Positions 48,780-57,777 of a stretch of 64,000 nt of DNA are shown here, piece after piece. The position numbers were made by a program, and so were the translations under genes. The stretch lies in contig JAWWOH010000058.1 of the NCBI GenBank assembly GCA_033851845.1, forward strand, positions 27,019 to 91,018. The letters are read 5' to 3'. The stretch's first letter is position 1. Each line of letters opens with the position of its first letter. The notes under the pieces are model-generated. The model was not told where the DNA came from. It searched no databases and worked only from the letters and a program-made list of their open reading frames with translations. This DNA comes from RYN-124 sp033851845 (GTDB lineage: Bacteria; Actinomycetota; Actinomycetes; Mycobacteriales; SCTD01).

Positions 48780-49573
48780 AGGGTGTCCCCGAGATCCGGG
48801 ATGCCCATGTCGAGGTTCGGCTGCTCCAGGCCGCCGTCGACCTCGAAGATCTTGCCGGTCACGTAGCCGCCGGCGGGGCTCGCGAGGAACACGACGGTCG
48901 CTGCGATCTCGTCCGGCTCACCGATCCGGCGCAACGGCGTGCCGGCCTCCATCGCCTCGAGCAGCTCCGGAGTGTCGGTGACGATCTGCAGCGCGGACGT
49001 CGCGACCGAACCGACCGCGATCGCGTTGACGCGCACTCTCGGCGCCAGGTCGGCCGCGGTCAGCCTGGTCCAGTGCGCGAGCGCTGCCTTGGCCGTCCCG
49101 TAGGCCACGAACCCGCGCCCGGGGACACGGCCCATCACGGAGGAGATGTTGACGACCGACCCGCCGTCGACGAGCAGGTGCGGCAGAGCTGCGCGTGTCA
49201 GGGCATGCGCCGTACTGACGTTGAAGTGGAACGCCTCCTCCAGGAAGCGCGGCGAGGTCTTGGCGAACTCGCGCGGCATGGTGCCGCCGACGTTGTTGAC
49301 CACGATGTCGAGCCGGCCGAGCTGAGTCGCGGCACAGTCGGCCAGGCCGGCCACCGCATCGAGGTCGTTGAGGTCGGCGGCCCGGATGACGGCGCGGCGA
49401 CCAAGCTTCTCGACCTGCTCGGCCACCTCCTGCAGCTGCTCCTCCGTGCGGGCCGACAGCACCACATCGGCGCCGGCCTCCGCGAGGGCCAGGGCCGAAG
49501 CCGCGCCGATCCCGCGGCCCGCACCGGTGATCACGGCGACCTTGCCGTCCAGTCGAAAGCGTTCGAGCACCAT
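48776..49573 (-). CDS. SDR oxidoreductase
   Basis: 265 residues. NAD site ITGAGRGIGAASALALAEAG, NNVGGT, catalytic VAYGTAKAALAHW and a FEVDGGLEQP end. Classical SDR, perhaps 3-oxoacyl- or hydroxysteroid-directed. The ATG follows TAGGGT (minus strand) by 7 nt, and the KstR box lies just beyond the -10 box. Divergent from the FAD dehydrogenase gene that opens the hsa operon. Confidence 0.85.
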   Translation of the reverse strand: MVLERFRLDGKVAVITGAGRGIGAASALALAEAGADVVLSARTEEQLQEVAEQVEKLGRRAVIRAADLNDLDAVAGLADCAATQLGRLDIVVNNVGGTMPREFAKTSPRFLEEAFHFNVSTAHALTRAALPHLLVDGGSVVNISSVMGRVPGRGFVAYGTAKAALAHWTRLTAADLAPRVRVNAIAVGSVATSALQIVTDTPELLEAMEAGTPLRRIGEPDEIAATVVFLASPAGGYVTGKIFEVDGGLEQPNLDMGIPDLGDTL

Positions 49574-49580
49574 GAGGCGG

Positions 49581-49614
49581 ACCCTAGCGCGCGAAGTGGA
49601 ACACGTTCTAGTCT
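49581..49614. promoter_or_regulatory. Bidirectional leaderless promoter with KstR box
   Basis: Leftward -10 TAGGGT (complement of 49581-49586), 7 nt before ATG 49573. Rightward -10 TAGTCT (49609-49614), 6 nt before GTG 49621. The KstR box lies between and shares TA with the rightward -10. Confidence 0.65.
49597..49610. promoter_or_regulatory. KstR-type operator
   Basis: TGGAACACGTTCTA, one mismatch. Its last two bases are the first two of the rightward -10 box TAGTCT, so binding should directly block RNA polymerase. Confidence 0.85.
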
Positions 49615-49620
49615 CCTGGC

Positions 49621-51132
49621 GTGGCGCGAAGAGGGTCGGTCTCACCTGTCACTGCGGCGGAGGTCGGCGCGGGTGACCTGCAGTGCGACGTGCTCGTCGT
49701 CGGGTTCGGCTGTGCCGGCGGATCGGCAGCGTATGAGGCGGCAACCGCCGGTGCCGACGTGCTCATCATCGAGCGGGCCAGCGGTCCGGGCGGCGCGAGT
49801 GCGTTGAGCGGCGGCGAGGTCTACCTCGGCGGTGGCACCGCTCTGCAGGAGGCGTGCGGCTTCACCGACACCCCGGAGCAGATGAAGGCGTTCCTGCTCG
49901 CCGCGCTCGGTCCGGACTGCGACGAGGACAAGGTGACGGCGTACTGCAACGGCAGTGTCGAGCACTACGACTGGCTCGTCGCGCGCGGCATCCCGTTCAC
50001 CCCAAGCGTCTGGGACGCGCCCACCTGGGTGCCACCGACCGAGGACGGCCTGATGTGGCTCGGTGAGGCGGCGTACCCGTTCCCGGAGCACGCGGTCCCC
50101 GTGCCGCGTGGTCACCGGCCTACCGTCAAGGACTTCGGCGGCTGGCTGCTCATGGACAAGCTCAAGGAAGCGGCAACGGCTGCGGGTGCACGCACGCAGA
50201 CCGACACGGTCGCGGAGCGACTCGTCGTCGAGGACGGTCGCGTGGTCGGCGTCGTCGCGCGGCAGTTCGGCGAGCAGGTCACCATCCGCGCGAAGCGCGG
50301 CGTCGTACTGACAACGGGTGGCTTCGTCGACGACGACGAGATGCTCCGACAGCACGCGCCACAGCTCGTCGGGCACGAGAAGGTCAGCTGCGGTGGCGAG
50401 GACGGCAGCGGCATCCGGATGGCGCAGGCCGTCGGCGCTGCGGTGCGGCACATGTCGGCCGGCCAGGTCGCCATCACCCTCATCCCGGGCATGGCCGCGC
50501 GCGGCATGGTCGTCAACGGCCGGGGCCAGCGCTTCATCAATGAGGACTGCTACCCGGGGCGGATCGGGCAGGCGGCGTTGTTCCGGCAGGGGCTCGACTG
50601 CTGGGTCGTCCTCGACGAGAAGGGCTACGAGGAGGTCCCGGAGAAGGAGCGCTGGGGCGTCCGGCCGCACTTCGTCGCCGCGACCGTCGCCGAGCTCGAG
50701 GCCGAGATCGGCATCCCGACCGGCGGCCTGCAGAAGACCGTCGAGCTCTACAACGCGCACGCCGCCATCGGCGAGGACCCGCTGTTCCACAAGCGGCCGC
50801 AGTTCGTCCGTCCGCTCGAGCCGCCCTACGCCGCCATCGACCCGAAGCGGTGCTTCCGCGGCCCGACCGACCCGCCCGGCAGCGGCGCCGCGGTCTTCAC
50901 CCTCGGCGGGCTCGTCACGACCGTCGACGGGCACGTGCTCGACCTCGACGGCAACCCGATAGCGGGCTTGTACGCCGCCGGCCGGTCGACCTCCGGGCTC
51001 GCGTCCTGGGGCTATGTCAGCGGCACGTCGCTGGGGGACGGGACCTACTTCGGGCGCCGGGCCGGCCGCGCTGCCGCCGGCAGTCCCATCGAGTGGGACC
51101 CCGCGCCGACGAGCGCCGCATCCGGTGCCTAG
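49621..51132 (+). CDS. FAD-dependent dehydrogenase of the ketosteroid dehydrogenase/fumarate reductase family
   Basis: 503 residues. FAD site DVLVVGFGCAGGSAAYEAAT (about 23-42), IIERASGPGGASALSGGE, and C-terminal GLYAAGRSTSGLASWGYVSG followed by TSLGDGTYFGRRAG. The end differs from the MGHxYPGPGA signature of true KstD (which is encoded at 59634), so it may be a different 3-ketosteroid or steroid-ring dehydrogenase. First gene of the hsa operon; leaderless GTG with KstR operator overlapping the -10. Confidence 0.82.
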   Translation: MARRGSVSPVTAAEVGAGDLQCDVLVVGFGCAGGSAAYEAATAGADVLIIERASGPGGASALSGGEVYLGGGTALQEACGFTDTPEQMKAFLLAALGPDCDEDKVTAYCNGSVEHYDWLVARGIPFTPSVWDAPTWVPPTEDGLMWLGEAAYPFPEHAVPVPRGHRPTVKDFGGWLLMDKLKEAATAAGARTQTDTVAERLVVEDGRVVGVVARQFGEQVTIRAKRGVVLTTGGFVDDDEMLRQHAPQLVGHEKVSCGGEDGSGIRMAQAVGAAVRHMSAGQVAITLIPGMAARGMVVNGRGQRFINEDCYPGRIGQAALFRQGLDCWVVLDEKGYEEVPEKERWGVRPHFVAATVAELEAEIGIPTGGLQKTVELYNAHAAIGEDPLFHKRPQFVRPLEPPYAAIDPKRCFRGPTDPPGSGAAVFTLGGLVTTVDGHVLDLDGNPIAGLYAAGRSTSGLASWGYVSGTSLGDGTYFGRRAGRAAAGSPIEWDPAPTSAASGA

Positions 51133-51163
51133 CGTTCGCACGACAACGACCGGAGGGGCTGGA

Positions 51164-52342
51164 ATGTCGGGCTCAGGCAACAGCAAGGTGTACGAGGCGG
51201 TCCAGGACCTGCTGCCCGCGATCCGCGAGCGGGCCAATGCCGCCGAGCAGGCCCGTCGCGTGCCGGCGGAGTCGATCGCCGAGCTGACTGCGGCGGGCGT
51301 GTTCCGGATGCTGCAACCCAAGCGGTACGGCGGCGACGAGGCCGACCCGTGCGACTTCTACGAGGTCATCAAGTCGATCGCCGCGGCCGACGGCTCGACC
51401 GGCTGGGTGTCGAGCGTCATCGGCATCCACCCGTGGCAGATCGGCCTGTTCCCGGACGACGCGCAGAAGGAGGTCTGGAGCGAGGACGTCGACACGCTGG
51501 TCTCGTCGTCGTACGCCCCGATGGGCAAGCTCACCCCGGTCGATGGCGGCTACGAGCTGACCGGCCGGTGGAGCTTCTCGTCCGGCTCGGACCACTGCTC
51601 CTGGGTCCTGCTCGGCGCGCTCGTCGCCGGTCCCGAGGGCAAGCCGGTCGACTTCCTCACGGTCCTCATCCCGCGCCGCGACTACACGATCGTCGACGTC
51701 TGGGACGTCATGGGACTGTGCGGCACCGGCAGCAACGACATCGTCATCGAGAAGGCGTTCGTGCCGGCGCACCGCGGGCTGAGCTTCAACGACGTCAGCG
51801 CGCTGAAGTGCCCCGGCCAGGAGGTCAACCCGTCGGGTCTCTACAAGCTCCCGTTCGGCACCATCTTCAGCAACACCATCACCGCGCCCATCATCGGCAT
51901 GGCGCAGGGCGCGTACGACGCACACGTGGAGACGATGCGCGAGCGCGTCCGCGTCTCGTACGGCGGGCAGAAGGTCGCGCAAGACCCGTTCGCGCACGTG
52001 CGGGTCGCCCGCGCGGCGTCGGACATCGACGCGGCGTGGCTGCAGCTCATCGGCAACACCCGTGAGGAGATGCGCTACGTCGAGGCCGGCGAGGAGATCC
52101 CGAAGGAGCTGCGGCTGCGGGCGCGCCGCGACCAGGTGCGTGGCACCGAACGCGCGGTCGAGGCCGTCGACCTGCTGTTCAAGAACTCCGGCGGTCGATC
52201 GCTCAAGAGCGGCAACCCGATCGAGCGGGCCTGGCGCGACGCGCATGCGGGCAGCGTGCACGCCGCGAACGACACGGAGCGGTGGCTCGCGATGTACGGC
52301 AAGGGCGCGTTCGGGCTCGAGATCGAGGACGCGATGATCTGA
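51164..52342 (+). CDS. hsaA: HsaA, flavin-dependent 3-HSA hydroxylase (oxygenase)
   Basis: 392 residues, acyl-CoA-dehydrogenase fold but matching M. tuberculosis HsaA throughout: FRMLQPKRYGGDEADPCDFY, AAADGSTGWVSSVIGIHPW, SSSYAPMG, WSFSSGSDHCSWVLLG, GLCGTGSNDIV, ASDIDAAWLQLIGNTREEMR, DAHAGSVHAANDTERW. With HsaB it adds an ortho hydroxyl group to the 3-HSA phenol, forming the catechol 3,4-DHSA. ATG with CGGAGGGG ribosome binding site. Confidence 0.93.
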   Translation: MSGSGNSKVYEAVQDLLPAIRERANAAEQARRVPAESIAELTAAGVFRMLQPKRYGGDEADPCDFYEVIKSIAAADGSTGWVSSVIGIHPWQIGLFPDDAQKEVWSEDVDTLVSSSYAPMGKLTPVDGGYELTGRWSFSSGSDHCSWVLLGALVAGPEGKPVDFLTVLIPRRDYTIVDVWDVMGLCGTGSNDIVIEKAFVPAHRGLSFNDVSALKCPGQEVNPSGLYKLPFGTIFSNTITAPIIGMAQGAYDAHVETMRERVRVSYGGQKVAQDPFAHVRVARAASDIDAAWLQLIGNTREEMRYVEAGEEIPKELRLRARRDQVRGTERAVEAVDLLFKNSGGRSLKSGNPIERAWRDAHAGSVHAANDTERWLAMYGKGAFGLEIEDAMI

Positions 52343-53241
52343 TGACCGCCACCCCGATCCACTCGCTCGGCTACCTGACGATCGAGACGGCCGACCTCGA
52401 CCGATGGCGCGAGCTCGCGGTCGACGTACTCGGCATGGTCGTGGGCTCCGGTCCGGATCCGGACGCGCTCTACCTGCGCGTCGACGACCGGGCCGCCCGG
52501 CTGGTGCTGCATCCCGCCGACACGGATCGCCTGGTCAACATCGGCTGGGAGGTGCGCGACGCGCAGGCACTGCAGGACGTCGTACGCCGGCTCGAGGACG
52601 CCGGGTCGCCGGTGAAGTGGGGGAGCGGCGAGGAGGCCGACGCGCGTCGGGTGCAGGAGTTCGTGACCACCGCGGACCCGGCCGGGACGGTGCTCGAGAT
52701 CTTCCACGGCGCGGCACTGATCCACGAGCCGCTGCGGTCCGAGGCGACGTTCGTCACCGGCGACCAGGGGATGGGACACGTCGTCCTGCCGACCAAGGAC
52801 CCGCAGGCGTCGTACGACTTCTACACGCAGGTGCTCGGCTTCCGCAGCCGCGGCGCGTTCCGCGTGCCGGCGGTCGCCGTCCCTGGCGGTGATCCGGACG
52901 GGCGCTACTTCGTGCGCTTCCTGTCGACCAACCCGCGGCACCACACGCTCGCGCTCGGACCGTGGTGGCAGCCGAACGGGATCATCCACTTCATGCTCGA
53001 GGTGACTCGGCTGGATGACGTCGGGCGGGCGCTGGACCGGCTGCACAAGCACAAGTTCCACCTGAGCTCCACGCTCGGCCGGCACACCAACGACCACATG
53101 GTGTCGTTCTACGTCGCGACGCCCAGCGGGTGCGACATCGAGCTCGGCTGCGAGGGCCGCCGGATCGATGAGGACGGTTACAGCGCCGAGGACATCACGG
53201 CCGACAGCTTCTGGGGCCACCGGTGGAAGGCGAGGTCATGA
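52342..53241 (+). CDS. hsaC: HsaC, extradiol dioxygenase
   Basis: 299 residues, two-domain type I extradiol enzyme. The iron ligands are His146 (GMGHVVLP), His216 (GIIHFMLEV) and Glu267 (GCDIELG), equivalent to the known 2-His-1-carboxylate triad of HsaC. It cleaves 3,4-DHSA to 4,9-DSHA. The ATG shares one base with the hsaA stop; hsaB overlaps the end (ATGA). Confidence 0.94.
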   Translation: MTATPIHSLGYLTIETADLDRWRELAVDVLGMVVGSGPDPDALYLRVDDRAARLVLHPADTDRLVNIGWEVRDAQALQDVVRRLEDAGSPVKWGSGEEADARRVQEFVTTADPAGTVLEIFHGAALIHEPLRSEATFVTGDQGMGHVVLPTKDPQASYDFYTQVLGFRSRGAFRVPAVAVPGGDPDGRYFVRFLSTNPRHHTLALGPWWQPNGIIHFMLEVTRLDDVGRALDRLHKHKFHLSSTLGRHTNDHMVSFYVATPSGCDIELGCEGRRIDEDGYSAEDITADSFWGHRWKARS

Positions 53242-53732
53242 CCGCCGTGGATTCCTTGGATCGGGCGGCCACCGCCGATGAGATGCGGCGCGTGCTCGGA
53301 TCGTTCGCCACCGGTGTCACCGTCGTCACCGGCCTGGGTGTCGAGGGCCCGGTCGGGTTCTCCTGCCAGTCGTTCGCGTCGGTGTCTCTCGAGCCACCGC
53401 TGGTGCTGTTCTGCCCGGCACATACGTCGCGGTCATGGCCACTGATCCGCGGCTCAGGGAGGTTCTGCGTCAACGTCCTGGCCGATGACCAGGAGGACCT
53501 GTGCATGCGGTTCGCTACGACAGGGGCCGACAAGTTCGCCGGACTCACCTGGCACGAGACCCCGTGGGGTCCGTCCCTCGACAACGTGCTCTCGACCGTG
53601 ATGTGCGACGTCGACGCGGTGCACACCGCAGGCGACCACGACATCGTCATCGGGCGGGTCCGGGAGCTCGTGCTGCACCGCGAAGCGAAGCCGTTGGTGT
53701 TCTACCGCGGCACCTTCGGGCTCGAGCTCTAG
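53238..53732 (+). CDS. hsaB: HsaB, flavin reductase component
   Basis: 164 residues, flavin-reductase split-barrel: MRRVLGSFATGVTVVTGL, GFSCQSFASVSLEPPLVLFC, FCVNVLADDQEDLCMRFA and HDIVIGRVRELVLHR. It supplies reduced FMN to HsaA. Between hsaC and hsaE with a 4-nt and a 1-nt overlap respectively. Confidence 0.92.
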   Translation: MTAVDSLDRAATADEMRRVLGSFATGVTVVTGLGVEGPVGFSCQSFASVSLEPPLVLFCPAHTSRSWPLIRGSGRFCVNVLADDQEDLCMRFATTGADKFAGLTWHETPWGPSLDNVLSTVMCDVDAVHTAGDHDIVIGRVRELVLHREAKPLVFYRGTFGLEL

Positions 53733-54520
53733 TGGGTCTCACCGAAGCACAGCGCGACCAGGTGGCCGAGCTGCTCCGCACGGCGGAGGAGACGCGCGTC
53801 GCCGTACCCCCCATCATCCAGACGCACCCCGACATCGAGGTCGTTGACGCCTACGAGATCCAGCTGCGCAACATCCGCCGCCGGGTCGCGGCCGGCGCCC
53901 GTGTCGTCGGGCACAAGGTCGGGCTGTCGTCGCTGGCGATGCAGCAGATGATGGGCGTCAACGAGTCCGACTACGGCCACCTGCTCGACGACATGGTCCT
54001 GACTGAGGACACGCCCGTCGATGCCTCCCGCTACCTGCTGCCGCGGGTCGAGGTCGAGGTCGGCTTCGTGCTCGGGGAGGACCTGCCCGGCTTGGGCTGC
54101 ACGGTCGAGGACGTGCTTCGCGCGACGGAGTACGTCGTCCCCGCGATCGAGCTCATCGACAGCCGGATCGCCGACTGGAAGATCGGCATCTTCGACACCA
54201 TCGCCGACAACGCGTCGTCCGCGGGGCTGGTGCTCGGTCGGGAGCGTCGCAAGCCCGACGAGCTCGACCTGACGGCGATCGACGCGACACTCACCCGCAA
54301 CGGCGAGCAGGTCGCGACCGGCCGCTCGGATGCGGTGCTCGGCAACCCAGCGATCGCCGTAGCCTGGCTGGCGGAGAAGGTGGCGTCGTTCGGCGTACGG
54401 CTCGAAGCAGGTCACGTCGTGCTGCCGGGCTCGTGCACGCGCGCGTACGACGTCACGGCCGGCGACTCCGTCGTCGCCACCTTCGAAGGCCTCGGCACCG
54501 TCTCCGTCTCGTTCATCTAG
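53732..54520 (+). CDS. hsaE: HsaE, 2-hydroxypentadienoate/hydroxyhexadienoate hydratase
   Basis: 262 residues, same length as M. tuberculosis HsaE. VVGHKVGLSSLAMQQMMGVN, RVEVEVGFVLGEDLPG with acidic metal ligands, YVVPAIELIDSRIADWKIGI and VVLPGSCTRAYDVTAGD. It hydrates 2-hydroxyhexa-2,4-dienoate to 4-hydroxy-2-oxohexanoate, after HsaD. GTG start sharing a base with the hsaB stop. Confidence 0.93.
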   Translation: MGLTEAQRDQVAELLRTAEETRVAVPPIIQTHPDIEVVDAYEIQLRNIRRRVAAGARVVGHKVGLSSLAMQQMMGVNESDYGHLLDDMVLTEDTPVDASRYLLPRVEVEVGFVLGEDLPGLGCTVEDVLRATEYVVPAIELIDSRIADWKIGIFDTIADNASSAGLVLGRERRKPDELDLTAIDATLTRNGEQVATGRSDAVLGNPAIAVAWLAEKVASFGVRLEAGHVVLPGSCTRAYDVTAGDSVVATFEGLGTVSVSFI

Positions 54521-54532
54521 AAGGGCAACTCT

Positions 54533-55423
54533 GTGGTTACCGCCGCCATCGTCGGCTCGGGCAACATCGGCACCGACCTGCTCGCCAAGCTGCTGCGCAG
54601 CGAGCACATCGAGCCACGCTGGATGATCGGCGTCGACCCCGACTCGGAGGGCTTGAAGCGGGCGCGGGAAGCCGGGCTCGAGGCAAGTGCGGAGGGAGTC
54701 GACTGGCTGCTCGCGCAGTCCGAGCAGCCCGACCTCGTGTTCGAGGCGACGTCGGCGTACGTCCACAAGGCCAACGCACCCCGCTACGAGGAGCGCGGCA
54801 TCCAGGCGATCGACCTCACTCCCGCAGCGATTGGGCCGTACGTCGTGCCGAGCGCGAACATGGCTGACCACTACGACGCCCCGAACCTCAACCTGATCAC
54901 CTGCGGCGGCCAGGCGACCATCCCGATCGTGCACGCGATCAGCAGCGTCGTGCCCGTGTCGTATGCCGAGATCGTCGCGTCGGTGTCGTCGCGGTCCGCC
55001 GGGCCTGGGACGCGCGACAACATCGACGAGTTCACCCGTACGACGTCGCGCGGGATCGAGGTCGTCGGGGGAGCGGAGCGTGGCAAGGCGATCATCATCC
55101 TCAACCCTGCCGACCCGCCGCCGCTGATGCGGAACACCGTCTTCTGCGCGATTCCCGCCGACGCCGACCGCGACGCCGTTCGCGATGCCGTCGCGAAGCG
55201 GGTGGCCGAAGTCGCGCAGTACGTGCCGGGCTACCGGGCCCGCAGCGAGGCGCAGTTCGATGAGCCGTCCGACGTGTCCGGCGGGCACGCCCGGGTCGCG
55301 GTCTTCCTCGAGGTGGAGGGCGCCGGCGACTTCTTCCCGCCGTACGCCGGCAACCTCGACATCATGACCGCCGCAGCCGTCCGGGTCGGCGAGGTCCTCG
55401 CGACCTCCCGCATCCCGGCGTAG
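54533..55423 (+). CDS. hsaG: HsaG, acylating aldehyde (propionaldehyde) dehydrogenase
   Basis: 296 residues. NAD site AAIVGSGNIGTDLLAKLL, catalytic Cys124 in LNLITCGGQATIPIVHA and GTRDNIDEFT. It converts the aldehyde released by HsaF to propionyl-CoA (or acetyl-CoA) with substrate channelling. Twelve bp after hsaE, 13 bp before hsaF. Confidence 0.93.
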   Translation: MVTAAIVGSGNIGTDLLAKLLRSEHIEPRWMIGVDPDSEGLKRAREAGLEASAEGVDWLLAQSEQPDLVFEATSAYVHKANAPRYEERGIQAIDLTPAAIGPYVVPSANMADHYDAPNLNLITCGGQATIPIVHAISSVVPVSYAEIVASVSSRSAGPGTRDNIDEFTRTTSRGIEVVGGAERGKAIIILNPADPPPLMRNTVFCAIPADADRDAVRDAVAKRVAEVAQYVPGYRARSEAQFDEPSDVSGGHARVAVFLEVEGAGDFFPPYAGNLDIMTAAAVRVGEVLATSRIPA

Positions 55424-55436
55424 AGGGGAACTCGAC

Positions 55437-56462
55437 ATGCCCTACTCGGACACCCTGGACGTCCGCATCACCGACTCGTCGCTGCGCGACGGCTCACACG
55501 CGAAGCGGCACCAGTTCACCGAGGAGCAGGTCGTCGCGATCGTCGGCGCGCTCGATGACGCCGGCGTGCCGGTCATCGAGGTCTCCCATGGCGACGGCCT
55601 CGGCGGCTCGTCGTTTAACTACGGCTTCAGCAAGACGCCGGAGCAGGACCTCATCCGGGCCGCGGTGAAGACGGCGAAGTCCGCCAAGATCGCCTTCCTC
55701 ATGCTGCCCGGGCTCGGTACGAAGGACGACATCCGCGCAGCGCTCGAAAGCGGCGCGTCCGTCTGCCGGGTCGCCACCCACTGCACGGAGGCCGACGTCT
55801 CGCGTCAGCACTTCGGCCTCGCCCGCGAGCTCGGCCTCGAGACCGTCGGCTTCCTGATGATGGCGCACAGCTCGCCGCCGGAGGAGCTGGCGAAGCAGGC
55901 GCGCATCATGGCCGACGCCGGCTGCCAGTGCGTCTACGTCGTCGACAGCGCGGGCGCGCTGGTCATGGAGCAGGTGAGCGACCGGGTGTCCGCGTTGGTC
56001 GCTGAGCTCGGCAGCGACGCGCAGGTCGGCTTCCACGGGCACGAGAACCTCGGGCTGGGTGTCGGCAACTCCATCGTCGCGGCGCGGGCCGGTGCGCTGC
56101 AGATCGACGGCTCGACGCGGCGCTTCGGGGCCGGCGCCGGCAACACGCCGATCGAGGCGTTCGCCGCCGCCGCCGAGAAGATCGGCATCAAGACCGGCAT
56201 CGACGTACTCAAGATCATCGACGCCGCGGAGGACGTCGTACGGCCTGCGATGGACGGCGAGTGCGAGCTCGACCGGCTGGCGATCCTGATGGGCTACGCG
56301 GGCGTCTACTCGAGCTTCCTCAAGCACGCCTACCGGCAGGCGGAGCGGTACGACGTGAGCGGCGCCGAGCTGCTGCTGCGCGCCGGCCGGCGCAAGCTGG
56401 TCGGCGGCCAGGAGGACCAGCTCATCGACATCGCGCTGGAGCTGGTGTCGGAGAAGGCATGA
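55437..56462 (+). CDS. hsaF: HsaF, 4-hydroxy-2-oxoacid aldolase
   Basis: 341 residues. RITDSSLRDGSHAKRHQFTE, VSHGDGLGGSSFNYGFS, YVVDSAGAL and the metal-binding GFHGHENLGLGVGNS (two His). Cleaves 4-hydroxy-2-oxohexanoate to pyruvate and propionaldehyde in complex with HsaG. ATGA overlap with hsaD. Confidence 0.94.
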   Translation: MPYSDTLDVRITDSSLRDGSHAKRHQFTEEQVVAIVGALDDAGVPVIEVSHGDGLGGSSFNYGFSKTPEQDLIRAAVKTAKSAKIAFLMLPGLGTKDDIRAALESGASVCRVATHCTEADVSRQHFGLARELGLETVGFLMMAHSSPPEELAKQARIMADAGCQCVYVVDSAGALVMEQVSDRVSALVAELGSDAQVGFHGHENLGLGVGNSIVAARAGALQIDGSTRRFGAGAGNTPIEAFAAAAEKIGIKTGIDVLKIIDAAEDVVRPAMDGECELDRLAILMGYAGVYSSFLKHAYRQAERYDVSGAELLLRAGRRKLVGGQEDQLIDIALELVSEKA

Positions 56463-57316
56463 GCATCACGGCGGACGGCACGCGCAAGAGCGTCACGGTC
56501 AACGGGCTCGACCTGAGCTACCACGACGTCGGCGAGGGACCTGTCGTCGTACTCCTGCATGGCTCTGGACCTGGCGTCACCGGTTGGGCCAACTTCGGCA
56601 ACAACCTGCCCGTCCTGTCCGAGCACCTGCGCTGCATCGTCGTCGACCAACCGGGGTTCGGCGCGAGCGCGCGACCGGACAGGTACGAGCGCAACTACCT
56701 GCGCATCTCCGCGGATGCGCTGGGCGGCCTGCTCGACGCGCTCGGCCTGGAGCAGGTCGCGCTCCTCGGCAACTCCATGGGCGGCGACGTCGCCGTCCGC
56801 TACACGCTCGACAACCCGAAGCGCGTCACGAAGCTGATGCTGATGGGCCCGGGCGGCACGGGGGCGACGATCCTCGGGCCCTCGCCGAGCGAGGGCATCA
56901 CCCGGCTGATGGAGTTCAACGCCGAACCCACGCGCGAGCGGATGGCAGCGTGGGTGCGCACGATGCTGTTCGACCAGCGACTCGCGACCGACGAGCTCAT
57001 CGACGCGCGGATGGCGAGCGCGACCGAGCCCGGTGCGGTGAAGAACCTGCAGGACGCATACGCGACGTTCTACGACCCCGCAATGGCCGAGCCGGTGCCG
57101 CTCTGGGGTGAGGTGCACAAGATCCGGCAGCCGGTGCTGCTGTGCTGGGGACGGGATGACAGGGTGGCACCTGTCGAGGGGGCGCTGTTCCCCGCTCGGC
57201 GGATGGCCAAGGCCGATCTGCGCATCTACAGCCGCTGCGGCCACTGGGTGCAGATCGAACGCAAGGCCGACTTCGAACGAGCAGCCATCGAGTTCTTAGG
57301 GGAAACCAACACGTGA
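56459..57316 (+). CDS. hsaD: HsaD, meta-cleavage product hydrolase
   Basis: 285 residues. Serine hydrolase with the catalytic triad Ser106 (GNSMGG), Asp234 (GRDDRVAP) and His262 (CGHWVQIE), and the oxyanion-side LLHGSGPGVTGWANFG. It hydrolyses the C-C bond of 4,9-DSHA to give DOHNAA and the dienoate for HsaE. Joined to neighbours by 4-nt overlaps. Confidence 0.94.
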   Translation: MSITADGTRKSVTVNGLDLSYHDVGEGPVVVLLHGSGPGVTGWANFGNNLPVLSEHLRCIVVDQPGFGASARPDRYERNYLRISADALGGLLDALGLEQVALLGNSMGGDVAVRYTLDNPKRVTKLMLMGPGGTGATILGPSPSEGITRLMEFNAEPTRERMAAWVRTMLFDQRLATDELIDARMASATEPGAVKNLQDAYATFYDPAMAEPVPLWGEVHKIRQPVLLCWGRDDRVAPVEGALFPARRMAKADLRIYSRCGHWVQIERKADFERAAIEFLGETNT

Positions 57317-57777
57317 GCAAGGACGTCGAGACGGTCGAGCGGGTCATCCCGGCACCGCCCGAGAAGATCTTCGCGCTGCTCGCGGACGCCAACCGGCACC
57401 AGGACTTCGACGGGTCGGGCACGGTCAAGGCGGCCCACGACGACGCGCCCAAGAAGCTCAAGCTCGGCTCGAAGTTCGGGATGAACATGCGCATCGTCAT
57501 GCCGTACTCGATGGTGAGCACCGTCGTCGAGTACGACGAGAACAAGCGCATCGCGTGGCAGCCGCGGCCGGCGTACCCGATCGCCAACCGCCTCGCGGGG
57601 GGCCGGATCTGGCGCTACGAGCTCGAACCGGTCGAGGGCGGGACGCGAGTGCGCGAGTCCTGGGACATCACGCACGAGGCGATTCTGTCGAAGCGCACCG
57701 TTCGCGCTGCCGCCGGCCGCACGCGGACCGCCATGGAGAAGACGCTGGAGCGGCTGGAGCAGCTCGTCACGTCGTAG
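57313..57777 (+). CDS. SRPBCC-family protein
   Basis: 154 residues: VERVIPAPPEKIFALLADAN, HQDFDGSGTVKAAHDDAP, VVEYDENKRIAWQPRPAYPI and a long C-terminal helix. START-like fold, a hydrophobic-ligand pocket. As last gene of the hsa operon (GTGA overlap with hsaD) it may bind a steroid intermediate. Its 3' end overlaps the broken convergent gene by 11 bp. Confidence 0.82.
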   Translation: MSKDVETVERVIPAPPEKIFALLADANRHQDFDGSGTVKAAHDDAPKKLKLGSKFGMNMRIVMPYSMVSTVVEYDENKRIAWQPRPAYPIANRLAGGRIWRYELEPVEGGTRVRESWDITHEAILSKRTVRAAAGRTRTAMEKTLERLEQLVTS

